Positions 1 through 5,374 of a DNA stretch of 5,403 bases are shown here, piece after piece. The notes under the pieces were generated by a model, which saw only the letters and a list, made by a program, of their open reading frames with translations, had not been told where the DNA came from and did not search any database. The stretch's first letter is position 1. Every line of letters begins with the position of its first letter. A program made the position numbers and the translations under genes. This DNA comes from an uncultured Collinsella sp. (lineage in GTDB: Bacteria > Actinomycetota > Coriobacteriia > Coriobacteriales > Coriobacteriaceae), in the NCBI GenBank assembly GCA_900541285.1, contig UQJA01000125.1, positions 1 through 5,403 of the forward strand, given 5' to 3'.

Positions 1-548
1 AACCCGGCACAAAGCTCGCCGACGGGCGCGAGGTCTACAGCCACGGCCAAGCCATTGCCCAGTGCGCCGGCTTTATCGAGGGCCACGGCCTGCATGCCAC
101 CAAGTACCCCAACACGGCCATGTCGGCCGAGATGGTCGCCAACTCCGAGCGCACCGACGTCGCCGCCATCGCCTCGCGCAGCTGCGCGGCACTCTATGGC
201 CTGGAGATGCTGGAGCCCAACATCCAGGACTCGGACAACAACTACACGCGCTTTGTCGTCATCAGCCGCGAGCCGCGCGTCTACCCCGGCGCCAACCGCA
301 CCTCGCTCATGATCACCACGGCCAACGAGCCGGGCGCGCTCTATCGCGTACTCGAGCGCTTCTACGCGCTCAATATCAACCTCATCAAGCTCGAGAGCCG
401 CCCCATCCCCGGCCGCGACTTTGAGTTTATGTTCTACTTTGATCTGGACTGCCCCTTTGGCAGCAAGGCCCTCGACGACCTGCTCGATTCCATCGACGAC
501 GTGTGCGAGAACTTCACCTACTTTGGCAGCTACACGGAGGTACTCTAG
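1..548 (+). CDS. pheA: Prephenate dehydratase, C-terminal part with ACT domain (5' end outside window)
   Basis: This enzyme converts prephenate to phenylpyruvate in phenylalanine synthesis in the cytoplasm. The open frame runs from base 3 to a TAG at 546-548, and about 181 residues are visible. The catalytic domain shows a VYSHGQAIAQC segment (usually SHPQ), then NTAMSAEMVA, AAIAS, LYGLEML and DNNYTRFVVI; TRF is the family's catalytic-site signature (bases 246-254). An ACT domain follows, with EPGALYRVL and LIKLESRP matching the GAL and ESRP phenylalanine-binding motifs, so feedback inhibition by phenylalanine is expected. The missing N-terminus could be only the rest of the dehydratase (family about 280 residues) or could include a fused chorismate mutase (about 360-390 residues); the window cannot decide. 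The stop directly abuts the aroE-aroK start, which indicates one transcript. The family call is secure. Confidence 0.95.
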   Translation, partial: PGTKLADGREVYSHGQAIAQCAGFIEGHGLHATKYPNTAMSAEMVANSERTDVAAIASRSCAALYGLEMLEPNIQDSDNNYTRFVVISREPRVYPGANRTSLMITTANEPGALYRVLERFYALNINLIKLESRPIPGRDFEFMFYFDLDCPFGSKALDDLLDSIDDVCENFTYFGSYTEVL

Positions 549-1799
549 ATGATCGATTCCGCTGCAACCCGTCCCTACGGCGTGCTGGGCCGCGTGCTGG
601 GCCACAGCTACACCCCGACCATCTACAAAGAGCTCGCGGGGCTCGAGTACGTGCGATTTGAGCGCGAGCCCGAGGACCTCCAGGCCTTTATGACCGGCGA
701 CGAATGGGAGGGCACCAACGTGACCATCCCCTACAAGCGCGCCGTCATGGAATACCTGGACGAGCTGAGTCCGCTGGCCGAGCGCATGGGCAACGTCAAC
801 ACGATCACGCGTCTGCCCGATGGCCGTCTGCGCGGCGACAACACTGACTACTTTGGCTTCCAATGCCTGGTCGAAGAGCTGGGCGTAAAGGTTGCCGGTA
901 AGAAGGTCCTCGTGCTCGGTGCCACCGGCGGCGCCGGCACCACGGCAAGTATGGTGCTGGGAGACATGGGCGCCATCGTCGTACCCGTGGGTCGCACGAG
1001 CGAGGTCAACTACGGCAACATCGCGCAGCAATCCGACGCCGCCCTGCTCGTCAACTGCACGCCTGCCGGCATGTTCCCCCACTGCCCCGATGCGCCCTGC
1101 ACGCTCGAAGGACTTGACGTGCTCGAGGGCGTCATCGACATTGTCTACAACCCCGCCCGCACGGGACTCATGCTCGAGGCCGAGCGCCGCGGCATCCCCT
1201 GCATCGGCGGCCTGCTTATGCTTGTTGCCCAGGCGGCACAAGCTGTCGAGCGCTATACCGGCAAAGCCACCCCGCGCGAGAGGATCCTGGACGTAACGGA
1301 GCGCCTGTCACGCCGCGAACAGAACATCGCGCTGATCGGCATGCCGGGCTCGGGCAAGACCCGCGTGGGCGAGCAGATCGCCCAGCTCACGGGCCGCGAG
1401 CACATCGATCTCGATCGCGCCCTCGAGGAGCGCCTTGGCATGCCCTGCGCCGACTTTATCATCAAGTGCGGCGAGGCGGCCTTCCGCGAGCAGGAGACGG
1501 CAGCGCTGGCCGACATCTCCAAGCGCAGCGGCTTGGTGCTCTCCACCGGCGGCGGCGTGGTTACGCGCGACGAGAACTACCCTCTGCTGCACCAAAACAG
1601 CCAAATCGTGATGCTCAACCGCAAGCTCGACGAGCTCGCCCACAAGGGCCGCCCCATCACCGCGCGCGACGGCATCGACAAGCTGGCCGAGCAGCGTATG
1701 CCGCGCTACCGCGCCTGGGCCGACTACATCATCGACTCACGCGACTGCGCCGCCAACACCGCCCATGCCCTCCTCGACACCCTCCCACCCGCTCTCTAA
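549..1799 (+). CDS. aroE-aroK: Bifunctional shikimate dehydrogenase / shikimate kinase (AroE-AroK fusion)
   Basis: The 416-residue protein should catalyse two consecutive steps: 3-dehydroshikimate to shikimate using NAD(P)H, then shikimate to shikimate 3-phosphate using ATP. The dehydrogenase domain (about 8-245) shows HSYTP at 19-23 (usually HSxSP), NVTIPYK with catalytic Lys63, NTD with catalytic Asp100, a glycine-rich loop GATGGAG at 124-130, GRT at 148-150, NCTPAGM at 169-175 and the C-terminal GGLLMLVAQAA with Gln228. The kinase domain (about 258-416) has Walker A GMPGSGKT at 264-271, DLD at 287-289, the shikimate-binding arginines Arg313 (FREQE) and Arg383 (RMPRY), GGG at 334-336 and lid Arg368 (KGRP). 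All key residues of both activities are present and there is no frame break, so the fusion is real in this sequence. ATG follows the upstream stop codon with no gap; the ribosome site GGAGG at 536-540 is 8 bases upstream, inside pheA, suggesting translational coupling. Confidence 0.95.
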   Translation: MIDSAATRPYGVLGRVLGHSYTPTIYKELAGLEYVRFEREPEDLQAFMTGDEWEGTNVTIPYKRAVMEYLDELSPLAERMGNVNTITRLPDGRLRGDNTDYFGFQCLVEELGVKVAGKKVLVLGATGGAGTTASMVLGDMGAIVVPVGRTSEVNYGNIAQQSDAALLVNCTPAGMFPHCPDAPCTLEGLDVLEGVIDIVYNPARTGLMLEAERRGIPCIGGLLMLVAQAAQAVERYTGKATPRERILDVTERLSRREQNIALIGMPGSGKTRVGEQIAQLTGREHIDLDRALEERLGMPCADFIIKCGEAAFREQETAALADISKRSGLVLSTGGGVVTRDENYPLLHQNSQIVMLNRKLDELAHKGRPITARDGIDKLAEQRMPRYRAWADYIIDSRDCAANTAHALLDTLPPAL

Positions 1800-1801
1800 C
1801 C

Positions 1802-1843
1802 AAAACCACCACAAAGGGGGCAGGCACCTTTGTGGTGGTTTTT
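1802..1843 (+). terminator. Perfect 16-bp hairpin with T tract between aroEK and aroQ
   Basis: The left arm 1802-1817 and the right arm 1827-1842 are exact reverse complements around a 9-base loop. The right arm ends in TTTT and one more T follows at 1843, so on the + strand this has intrinsic-terminator form. It starts 3 bases after the aroEK stop codon and ends 21 bases before the aroQ start, so it would end or reduce transcription between two genes of the same pathway. Because the left arm begins with AAAA, the - strand can form a similar structure ending in TTTT. There is no leader peptide or regulator-binding pattern that would make it a clear attenuator. Confidence 0.75.
1816..1832 (+). 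repeat. REP-like GGGGGCAGGCACC motif inside the aroEK-aroQ hairpin
   Basis: The stretch GGGGGCAGGCACCTTTG spans the hairpin loop and the start of the right arm. From memory it resembles the intergenic GGGGACAGGCACC / GGTGCCTGTCCCC elements that recur in many bacterial genomes, some associated with REP-type (Y1) transposases. Only one copy is present in this window, so the repeat status is inferred from that resemblance and not shown here. It may instead be simply the loop of a terminator. Confidence 0.35.
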
Positions 1844-1863
1844 CAACTGCAAAGGAAGCAACC

Positions 1864-2301
1864 ATGAAAGCACTCGTCATTAACGGCCCCAACCTCAACA
1901 TGCTCGGCATTCGCGAGCCAGGCATCTACGGCAGCGACAACTACGATCGCTTAGTGCAGATCTGCCAGGAAGCGGGTGCCGCACAGGGCTTCGACGAGGT
2001 CGAGGTCTTCCAGTCTAACCACGAGGGCAGCATCGTCGACAAGATCCAGGAGGCTTACGGAAAGGTCGACGGCATCGCCATCAACCCGGCCGCCTACACG
2101 CACACAAGCGTGGCCATCCTGGACGCGCTCAAAGCCGTCGCCATCCCGGCTGTGGAGGTCCACATTAGCGCAGTCGAGACCCGCGAAGACTTCCGCCAGG
2201 TGAGCTACGCCCGTCTGGCCTGCTTCGCCACCATCACCGGAGAGGGCCTGAAGGGCTACGCCCACGCGTTGGAGCTGCTGAAAGAGCATCTCGAAAAGTA
2301 A
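1864..2301 (+). CDS. aroQ: 3-dehydroquinate dehydratase, type II
   Basis: This 145-residue cytoplasmic enzyme dehydrates 3-dehydroquinate to 3-dehydroshikimate, the substrate of the dehydrogenase encoded just upstream. The length fits the type II family (about 145-150, usually a dodecamer). Visible motifs are NGPNLNMLGIREPGIYG at 7-23 with Arg17 and catalytic Tyr22, FQSNHEG at 49-55, INPAAYTHTS at 73-82 with Asn74, VEVHIS at 97-102 with catalytic His100, and REDFR at 107-111 with Arg111. The usual Asn after HIS is Ala103 here. The frame is open upstream to about 1765, but the ATG at 1864 is the start: the protein then begins at the family's normal first strand (MKALVINGPN), and AAGGA at 1852-1856 lies 7 bases before it. 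It is separated from aroEK by a hairpin, so its expression may depend on read-through or on a promoter I could not identify. Confidence 0.95.
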   Translation: MKALVINGPNLNMLGIREPGIYGSDNYDRLVQICQEAGAAQGFDEVEVFQSNHEGSIVDKIQEAYGKVDGIAINPAAYTHTSVAILDALKAVAIPAVEVHISAVETREDFRQVSYARLACFATITGEGLKGYAHALELLKEHLEK

Positions 2302-2363
2302 AATGCCAACCCCAACAAACAGCAGCGGCTTGCTCGCGCTCGGCTCCAGCAACACACAAGATG

Positions 2364-2396
2364 AAAAAAGCCCAGACCACCAAGCGGTCTGGGCTT
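2364..2396 (-). terminator. Intrinsic terminator of the tRNA-Arg transcript
   Basis: An 11-bp perfect stem (AAGCCCAGACC at 2368-2378 with GGTCTGGGCTT at 2386-2396) encloses a 7-base loop. Read on the - strand the stem runs into six T residues (A tract 2364-2369 on the + strand), the classic intrinsic-terminator form, and it begins 9 bases after the CCA end of the tRNA. On the + strand only TT follows before AATAA, so it would be a weak terminator for aroQ, which ends 62 bases upstream. No other hairpin was seen in 2302-2363. Confidence 0.85.
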
Positions 2397-2405
2397 AATA
2401 AACGA

Positions 2406-2482
2406 TGGTGCTCCATGGCGGATTCGAACCGTCGACCTTGGGATTAGAAGTCCCCTGCTCTATCCAACTGAGCTAATGGAGC
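2406..2482 (-). tRNA. tRNA-Arg, anticodon TCT, CCA encoded
   Basis: The - strand folds as a 77-base cloverleaf including a genomic CCA. The acceptor arms GCTCCAT and ATGGAGC pair perfectly; the D stem GCTC/GAGC has loop AGTTGGATA; the anticodon loop is CTTCTAA; the variable region is AGGTC; and the T loop is TTCGAAT. Anticodon TCT reads AGA (and AGG by wobble) arginine codons. C35, an A in the D loop at the position-20 region and discriminator A73 agree with arginine identity. Two stem positions do not pair: the first pair of the anticodon stem (G27-A43) and the second pair of the T stem (A50-C64). The fold otherwise looks functional. It has its own terminator and a possible promoter, but could also be read from the ABC transporter transcript. 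Confidence 0.95.
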
Positions 2483-2528
2483 AAATAACCGCACGCCCAA
2501 GCAAGCACAAGCCTGTCAGGCGCAAGTA

Positions 2529-2534
2529 ATTATA
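2529..2534 (-). promoter_or_regulatory. Candidate -10 box (TATAAT) for tRNA-Arg
   Basis: A consensus TATAAT lies on the - strand 3 bases past the ATPase stop codon and 46 bases upstream of the tRNA. No convincing -35 hexamer is seen at 16-19 bases further upstream, inside the ATPase coding end. It would give a 5' leader of roughly 40 bases. It rests on one hexamer only. Confidence 0.45.
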
Positions 2535-2536
2535 AC

Positions 2537-3304
2537 CTAGTTGAACTGCTCGCGGTACGCCTTGCAGACCTCATCGACCGGGCCGTCCATGCGAAGGTCA
2601 CCCTTCTCAATCCAAACGGCACGCTGGCAGATGCGCTCAACCTGCTCCATAGAGTGCGAAACGAACAGAACCGTCACGTCGCCGCTCTGGATAAAGTGCT
2701 GGATGCGGGCCTCACACTTTTGCTGGAAGAACACATCACCGACGGACAGCGTCTCGTCAACGATCAGAATATCGGGCTCGGTAATCGTCGCGATTGCAAA
2801 GGCGATACGCGCCACCATGCCCGAAGAGAAGTTCTTAAGCGGCATATCGACAAAGTTCTGCAGCTCAGCGAACTCGATAATGCCGTCAAAGTTGGCGTCG
2901 ATGAACTCCTTGGTATAGCCGAGCAGGGCGCCGTTCAGATAGATGTTCTCGCGGGCGGTCAGCTCGGGGTCAAAGCCGGCGCCAAGCTCAATCAGCGGCG
3001 CGATGTTACCGTGCACCTTAACGCTGCCCTCGCTAGGCTCAAGAACGCCAGCGATAATCTTGAGCATCGTAGACTTGCCGGAGCCATTGGTGCCGACCAG
3101 ACCCACAACCTCGCCGCGATGAATATCAAACGAGATGTGCTTAAGCGCCCTAAACTCCTCAAAGAACAGCTCGTGCTTGGCAAGCTTAATGAAGTACTCC
3201 TTGAGGTTGGTCAGCGACTCGGACGCCATGTTAAAGATCATGGTGACGTCGTCGACCTCGACAGCCAGAGGCTGCTCGCTGTAATCAACAACAGATTCAG
3301 TCAT
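2537..3304 (-). CDS. ABC transporter ATP-binding protein, polysaccharide/teichoic acid export (TagH/Wzt-like)
   Basis: This 255-residue nucleotide-binding subunit powers export of a lipid-linked glycan through the permease encoded just upstream. It shows the TagH/Wzt subgroup pattern: an insertion before the core (about 28-50), FRALKHISFD at 51-60, Walker A GTNGSGKS at 71-78, LIELGAGFDPELTARENIYL at 104-123 (Glu where many ABC proteins carry the Q-loop Gln), signature NFSSGMVAR at 158-166 (SSGM instead of SGGQ, usual in this subgroup), Walker B DILIVDE with Glu184, SVGD at 187-190 and switch His217. It ends just after the ATPase core and lacks the extra carbohydrate-binding domain of long Wzt proteins. 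A GTG at 3307 lies directly before the ATG at 3304; I chose ATG because AAGGAG is 7 bases from it but only 4 from the GTG. The cargo is unknown. Confidence 0.93.
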   Translation of the reverse strand: MTESVVDYSEQPLAVEVDDVTMIFNMASESLTNLKEYFIKLAKHELFFEEFRALKHISFDIHRGEVVGLVGTNGSGKSTMLKIIAGVLEPSEGSVKVHGNIAPLIELGAGFDPELTARENIYLNGALLGYTKEFIDANFDGIIEFAELQNFVDMPLKNFSSGMVARIAFAIATITEPDILIVDETLSVGDVFFQQKCEARIQHFIQSGDVTVLFVSHSMEQVERICQRAVWIEKGDLRMDGPVDEVCKAYREQFN

Positions 3305-3311
3305 CACAGCA

Positions 3312-3317
3312 CTCCTT
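3312..3317 (-). promoter_or_regulatory. Ribosome binding site overlapping the permease stop codon
   Basis: AAGGAG on the - strand lies 7 bases before the ATG of the ATPase gene at 3304. Two bases of the permease TAA stop (3316-3318) are also the first two bases of this site, so a ribosome ending on the permease sits on the ATPase initiation region. This favours coupled translation of the two subunits and decides the start codon. Confidence 0.8.
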
Positions 3318-4161
3318 AGATGTAGAGGATAAATTTGCGCTCGGACTTATGGAACACGGTATAGCCAATAATAAGCGCAAGAACCGCCCAAGCGACGCAC
3401 ATACCAAACGTCATAAGCGAGGGCGTAGTCTGGAACAGGAAGATATCGCGCATAAACTGCAGGTAGTTGAACATGGGGTTCGCATACACCAAGATACGCA
3501 CGAGATGCGGCATTTGCGCAATATAGTCAGTCGTCCAGAAGATGGGCGTAATGTAAGTCCACGCCGTAATGACGACGCTCCACAGATGCATAACGTCGCG
3601 GAAGAAGACCGTAAGGGCAGAGAGCATCATGCCCAGGCCCATGCAGAAGCACATAAGCAGCAGCAGGCAAACCGGCAACAGAATCAGGTGCCAAGAAGGC
3701 ATAACGCGGAACCACAGCATGACGATGGCGACGGCGACCAGCGAGAAGGCAAAGTTGAGCAGCGAGAAGAGCACCTTCTGCACCGGGAAAACCCAGCGGT
3801 GCACCTTAACCTTCTTGAGCAGAGGGGCAGCGCCCACGATCGACGTCAGGGCCTGGTTAGTAGACTCAGACATGACGGCAAAGGTGATGTTACCCACGAT
3901 CAAGTACAGCGGGTACATCTCGGGCGTCATTGAGCCATTGCGGCCCTGGCCAAAAATCGTCGAGAACACGATGGCCATGACGATCATCATCAGCAGCGGG
4001 TTGAGCACCGACCATGCGACGCCCAGAACGCTACGGCGATACTTGATCTTAAAATCCTTGGTAACCAGCTGACGAAGGATAAACGCGTCCTTCTCAAATT
4101 CGTTCTTAGCAAACGTCGCAGGCAGACTGCGAGTTTCTTGTTGCTTTGTCTGATCCGACAC
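3316..4161 (-). CDS. ABC-2 type permease, polysaccharide/teichoic acid export (TagG/Wzm-like)
   Basis: This 281-residue inner-membrane protein is the channel subunit that partners the TagH/Wzt-like ATPase. It has a hydrophilic N-terminus, then the family's interfacial segment KDFKIKYRRSVLGVAWSVL at 35-53, followed by about six hydrophobic stretches (roughly 54-71, 83-98, 125-150, 157-184, 193-210 and 252-270). FFRDVMHLW at 186-194 and TPIFW at 205-209 are also typical, and a short basic tail ends the protein. The start is GTG at 4161: AAGGAG sits 8 bases upstream and the protein then has family length (about 260-280). A TTG at 4224 in the same frame would add 21 residues but has no ribosome site and would place the -10 box inside the gene. 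The TAA stop is 11 bases before the ATPase ATG, so the two form an operon. Confidence 0.92.
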   Translation of the reverse strand: MSDQTKQQETRSLPATFAKNEFEKDAFILRQLVTKDFKIKYRRSVLGVAWSVLNPLLMMIVMAIVFSTIFGQGRNGSMTPEMYPLYLIVGNITFAVMSESTNQALTSIVGAAPLLKKVKVHRWVFPVQKVLFSLLNFAFSLVAVAIVMLWFRVMPSWHLILLPVCLLLLMCFCMGLGMMLSALTVFFRDVMHLWSVVITAWTYITPIFWTTDYIAQMPHLVRILVYANPMFNYLQFMRDIFLFQTTPSLMTFGMCVAWAVLALIIGYTVFHKSERKFILYI

Positions 4162-4169
4162 GGATGCAA

Positions 4170-4175
4170 CTCCTT
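4170..4175 (-). promoter_or_regulatory. Ribosome binding site fixing the permease GTG start
   Basis: AAGGAG on the - strand is followed after 8 bases by GTG (4161-4159), which encodes the first residue before SDQTKQQ. No other start codon nearby has such a site, so this decides the start. Confidence 0.8.
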
Positions 4176-4200
4176 TACTCGTAATCGTTGACAAACGAAC

Positions 4201-4206
4201 AGTATA
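4201..4206 (-). promoter_or_regulatory. Candidate -10 box (TATACT) for the ABC exporter operon
   Basis: The - strand reads CTATACTGTT here, 39 bases upstream of the permease GTG. No clear -35 hexamer is found 16-18 bases upstream. The position suits a short leader containing the ribosome site. The same CTATACTnT pattern occurs facing the glycosyltransferase. Confidence 0.45.
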
Positions 4207-4262
4207 GACCCGACGGCCATGCAAACGATTCGCGCAACAAAACTGGAGAACTAACCCACATC

Positions 4263-4291
4263 TTAGGATGCCAGGCCCAAACGGCTATACT
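4263..4291 (+). promoter_or_regulatory. Candidate promoter for the glycosyltransferase gene
   Basis: TATACT at 4286-4291 is a good -10 box. TTAGGA at 4263-4268, 17 bases upstream, matches the -35 consensus at only three positions. Transcription would start near 4298 and the ribosome site follows at 4310, giving a leader of about 25 bases. The spacing is right, but the -35 is weak. Confidence 0.5.
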
Positions 4292-4309
4292 TTCTAGGAT
4301 TGAATGTAT

Positions 4310-4315
4310 AAGGAG
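4310..4315 (+). promoter_or_regulatory. Ribosome binding site fixing the glycosyltransferase GTG start
   Basis: AAGGAG lies 6 bases before the GTG at 4322. The next in-frame ATG codon is about 70 codons downstream, past the first conserved glycosyltransferase motif, so GTG is the only sensible start. Confidence 0.8.
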
Positions 4316-4321
4316 CATTAA

Positions 4322-5293
4322 GTGAATTCTGAATCCATCGCCGTCATCATCCCTTGCTACAACGAAGCGCTCACGATCGGCAAAGTCATCGACGACTTTC
4401 ACCGCGAGCTTCCGCAGGCGACGGTCTATGTCTATGACAACAACTCGTCGGACGATACCTCACGCATTGCCACCGAGCACGGCGCCACAGTCCGCTTTGA
4501 GCCCCGTCAGGGAAAGGGCAACGTGTGCCGCCAGATGTTTCGCGATATCGACGCCGATTGCTACCTGATGGTCGACGGAGACGACACCTACCCCGCCGAG
4601 GCGGCCAAGGCCCTCTGCGAGCCCATCCTTAACGGCACGGCCGACATGACCGTAGGCGATCGCCTTTCCAACGGCACCTACGCCGAGGAGAACAAGCGTG
4701 CCTTCCACGGCTTTGGCAATAATCTGGTCCGCGCCATGATCAAGTGGATCTATGGCTACAGCTTCGATGACGTCATGACAGGCTACCGCGCCATGAGCCG
4801 CCCGTTCGTTAAAACCTTCCCAGTGCTTTCCGAGGGCTTTCAGATCGAAACCGAGCTCTCGATCCACGCCGTCGACCACCGCTGGCGCATCAAAGATGTG
4901 CCCATCGAGTACCGCGACCGTCCCGAGGGTTCCGAGTCCAAACTCAACACCGTGAGCGACGGCATTAAAGTCGTTGCGATGATCGGCACGCTGTTCAAGG
5001 ACTACCGCCCGCTGAAGTTCTTCAGCCTCGTTGCGCTTCTGTTCGCGGTATTCGGCCTCGCCCTGGGCATGCCCATCGTTGTCGAATATTTCCAGACCGG
5101 CCTCGTCCCGCGCTTCCCCACCGCTATGCTCGCCGCCTCGTTTATGTTCCTGTGCGGCCTGAGCCTTGCGACCGGCTTCATCCTAGATTCTGTAGCAAAG
5201 GTCGAAAAAAAGCAGTGGGAGGTCAACGTGTACAGCAAATACGCCTACGACGACCAGCCCGGCCACCCTACTTCCATGCCAAGCGAGAGGTAG
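4322..5293 (+). CDS. Family 2 glycosyltransferase, dolichol-phosphate-mannose-synthase type, membrane anchored
   Basis: This 323-residue enzyme probably transfers a sugar from a nucleotide donor to a polyprenyl phosphate or lipid-linked acceptor on the inner membrane face. The GT-A domain (about 5-225) shows VIIPCYNEA at 8-16, DNNSSDDT at 39-46, QGKGN at 63-67, the metal-binding MVDGDDTYP at 83-91, GDRL at 112-115, DDVMTGYRAMSR at 149-160, GFQIETELS at 172-180 and RPEGSESKL at 200-208, all in the order found in DPM1-type and GtrB-like enzymes. Two hydrophobic segments, about 233-256 and 266-290, form a membrane anchor, and a polar tail of about 30 residues follows. The start is GTG with a strong ribosome site. 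The gene diverges from the glycan exporter, so a shared role in an envelope polysaccharide is likely. Sugar and acceptor cannot be read from the sequence. Confidence 0.93.
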   Translation: MNSESIAVIIPCYNEALTIGKVIDDFHRELPQATVYVYDNNSSDDTSRIATEHGATVRFEPRQGKGNVCRQMFRDIDADCYLMVDGDDTYPAEAAKALCEPILNGTADMTVGDRLSNGTYAEENKRAFHGFGNNLVRAMIKWIYGYSFDDVMTGYRAMSRPFVKTFPVLSEGFQIETELSIHAVDHRWRIKDVPIEYRDRPEGSESKLNTVSDGIKVVAMIGTLFKDYRPLKFFSLVALLFAVFGLALGMPIVVEYFQTGLVPRFPTAMLAASFMFLCGLSLATGFILDSVAKVEKKQWEVNVYSKYAYDDQPGHPTSMPSER

Positions 5294-5348
5294 ATCTTCC
5301 GCAAAATACTATTGGCACCACTGCGCAGATAGCCACCAACAAGAAAAG

Positions 5349-5374
5349 CCGCCGTTAAAGAACGGCGGGGTTTT
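5349..5374 (+). terminator. Intrinsic terminator after the glycosyltransferase gene
   Basis: An 8-bp perfect GC-rich stem (CCGCCGTT at 5349-5356 with AACGGCGG at 5361-5368) has a 4-base AAAG loop and is followed by GG and TTTT at 5371-5374. It lies 55 bases after the stop codon. On the - strand the same stem is followed by C and then TTTT, so it can also act on a convergent transcript. Confidence 0.8.

Noticed and set aside
62..424. Overlapping + strand frame within prephenate dehydratase
   Set aside because: Arg/Pro/His-rich shadow frame; the real frame shows continuous dehydratase and ACT motifs.
2302..2363. Possible terminator hairpin for aroQ in the gap after its stop
   Set aside because: Only short imperfect pairings such as AGC/GCT were found and no T tract; the strong hairpin further on is oriented for the - strand.
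2406..2482. tRNA 3' end as an attachment site for an integrated element
   Set aside because: No integrase, no repeat of the tRNA end in the window, and the DNA past the CCA end is the tRNA terminator and then an ordinary housekeeping gene.
2511..2521. Palindrome GCCTGTCAGGC between ATPase gene and tRNA as a terminator
   Set aside because: Only a 4-bp stem with a 3-base loop and no T tract on the - strand, so it should not separate the two transcripts.
2654..3319. A long + strand open frame opposite the ABC ATPase gene
   Set aside because: It mirrors a gene with full ABC motifs, has no ribosome site or recognisable domain, and its composition is that expected for an antisense frame in GC-rich DNA.
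3349..3933. A + strand open frame opposite the permease gene
   Set aside because: Very rich in His, Gln, Arg and Glu, as expected from the complement of a hydrophobic membrane-protein gene; no start signal and no domain.
4188..4193. TTGACA on the + strand as a -35 box
   Set aside because: No -10 hexamer at 15-19 bases downstream, and it lies in the leader of the oppositely transcribed permease gene.
4460..4879. A - strand open frame opposite the glycosyltransferase
   Set aside because: No ribosome site and no family match; the opposite strand carries an unbroken glycosyltransferase.
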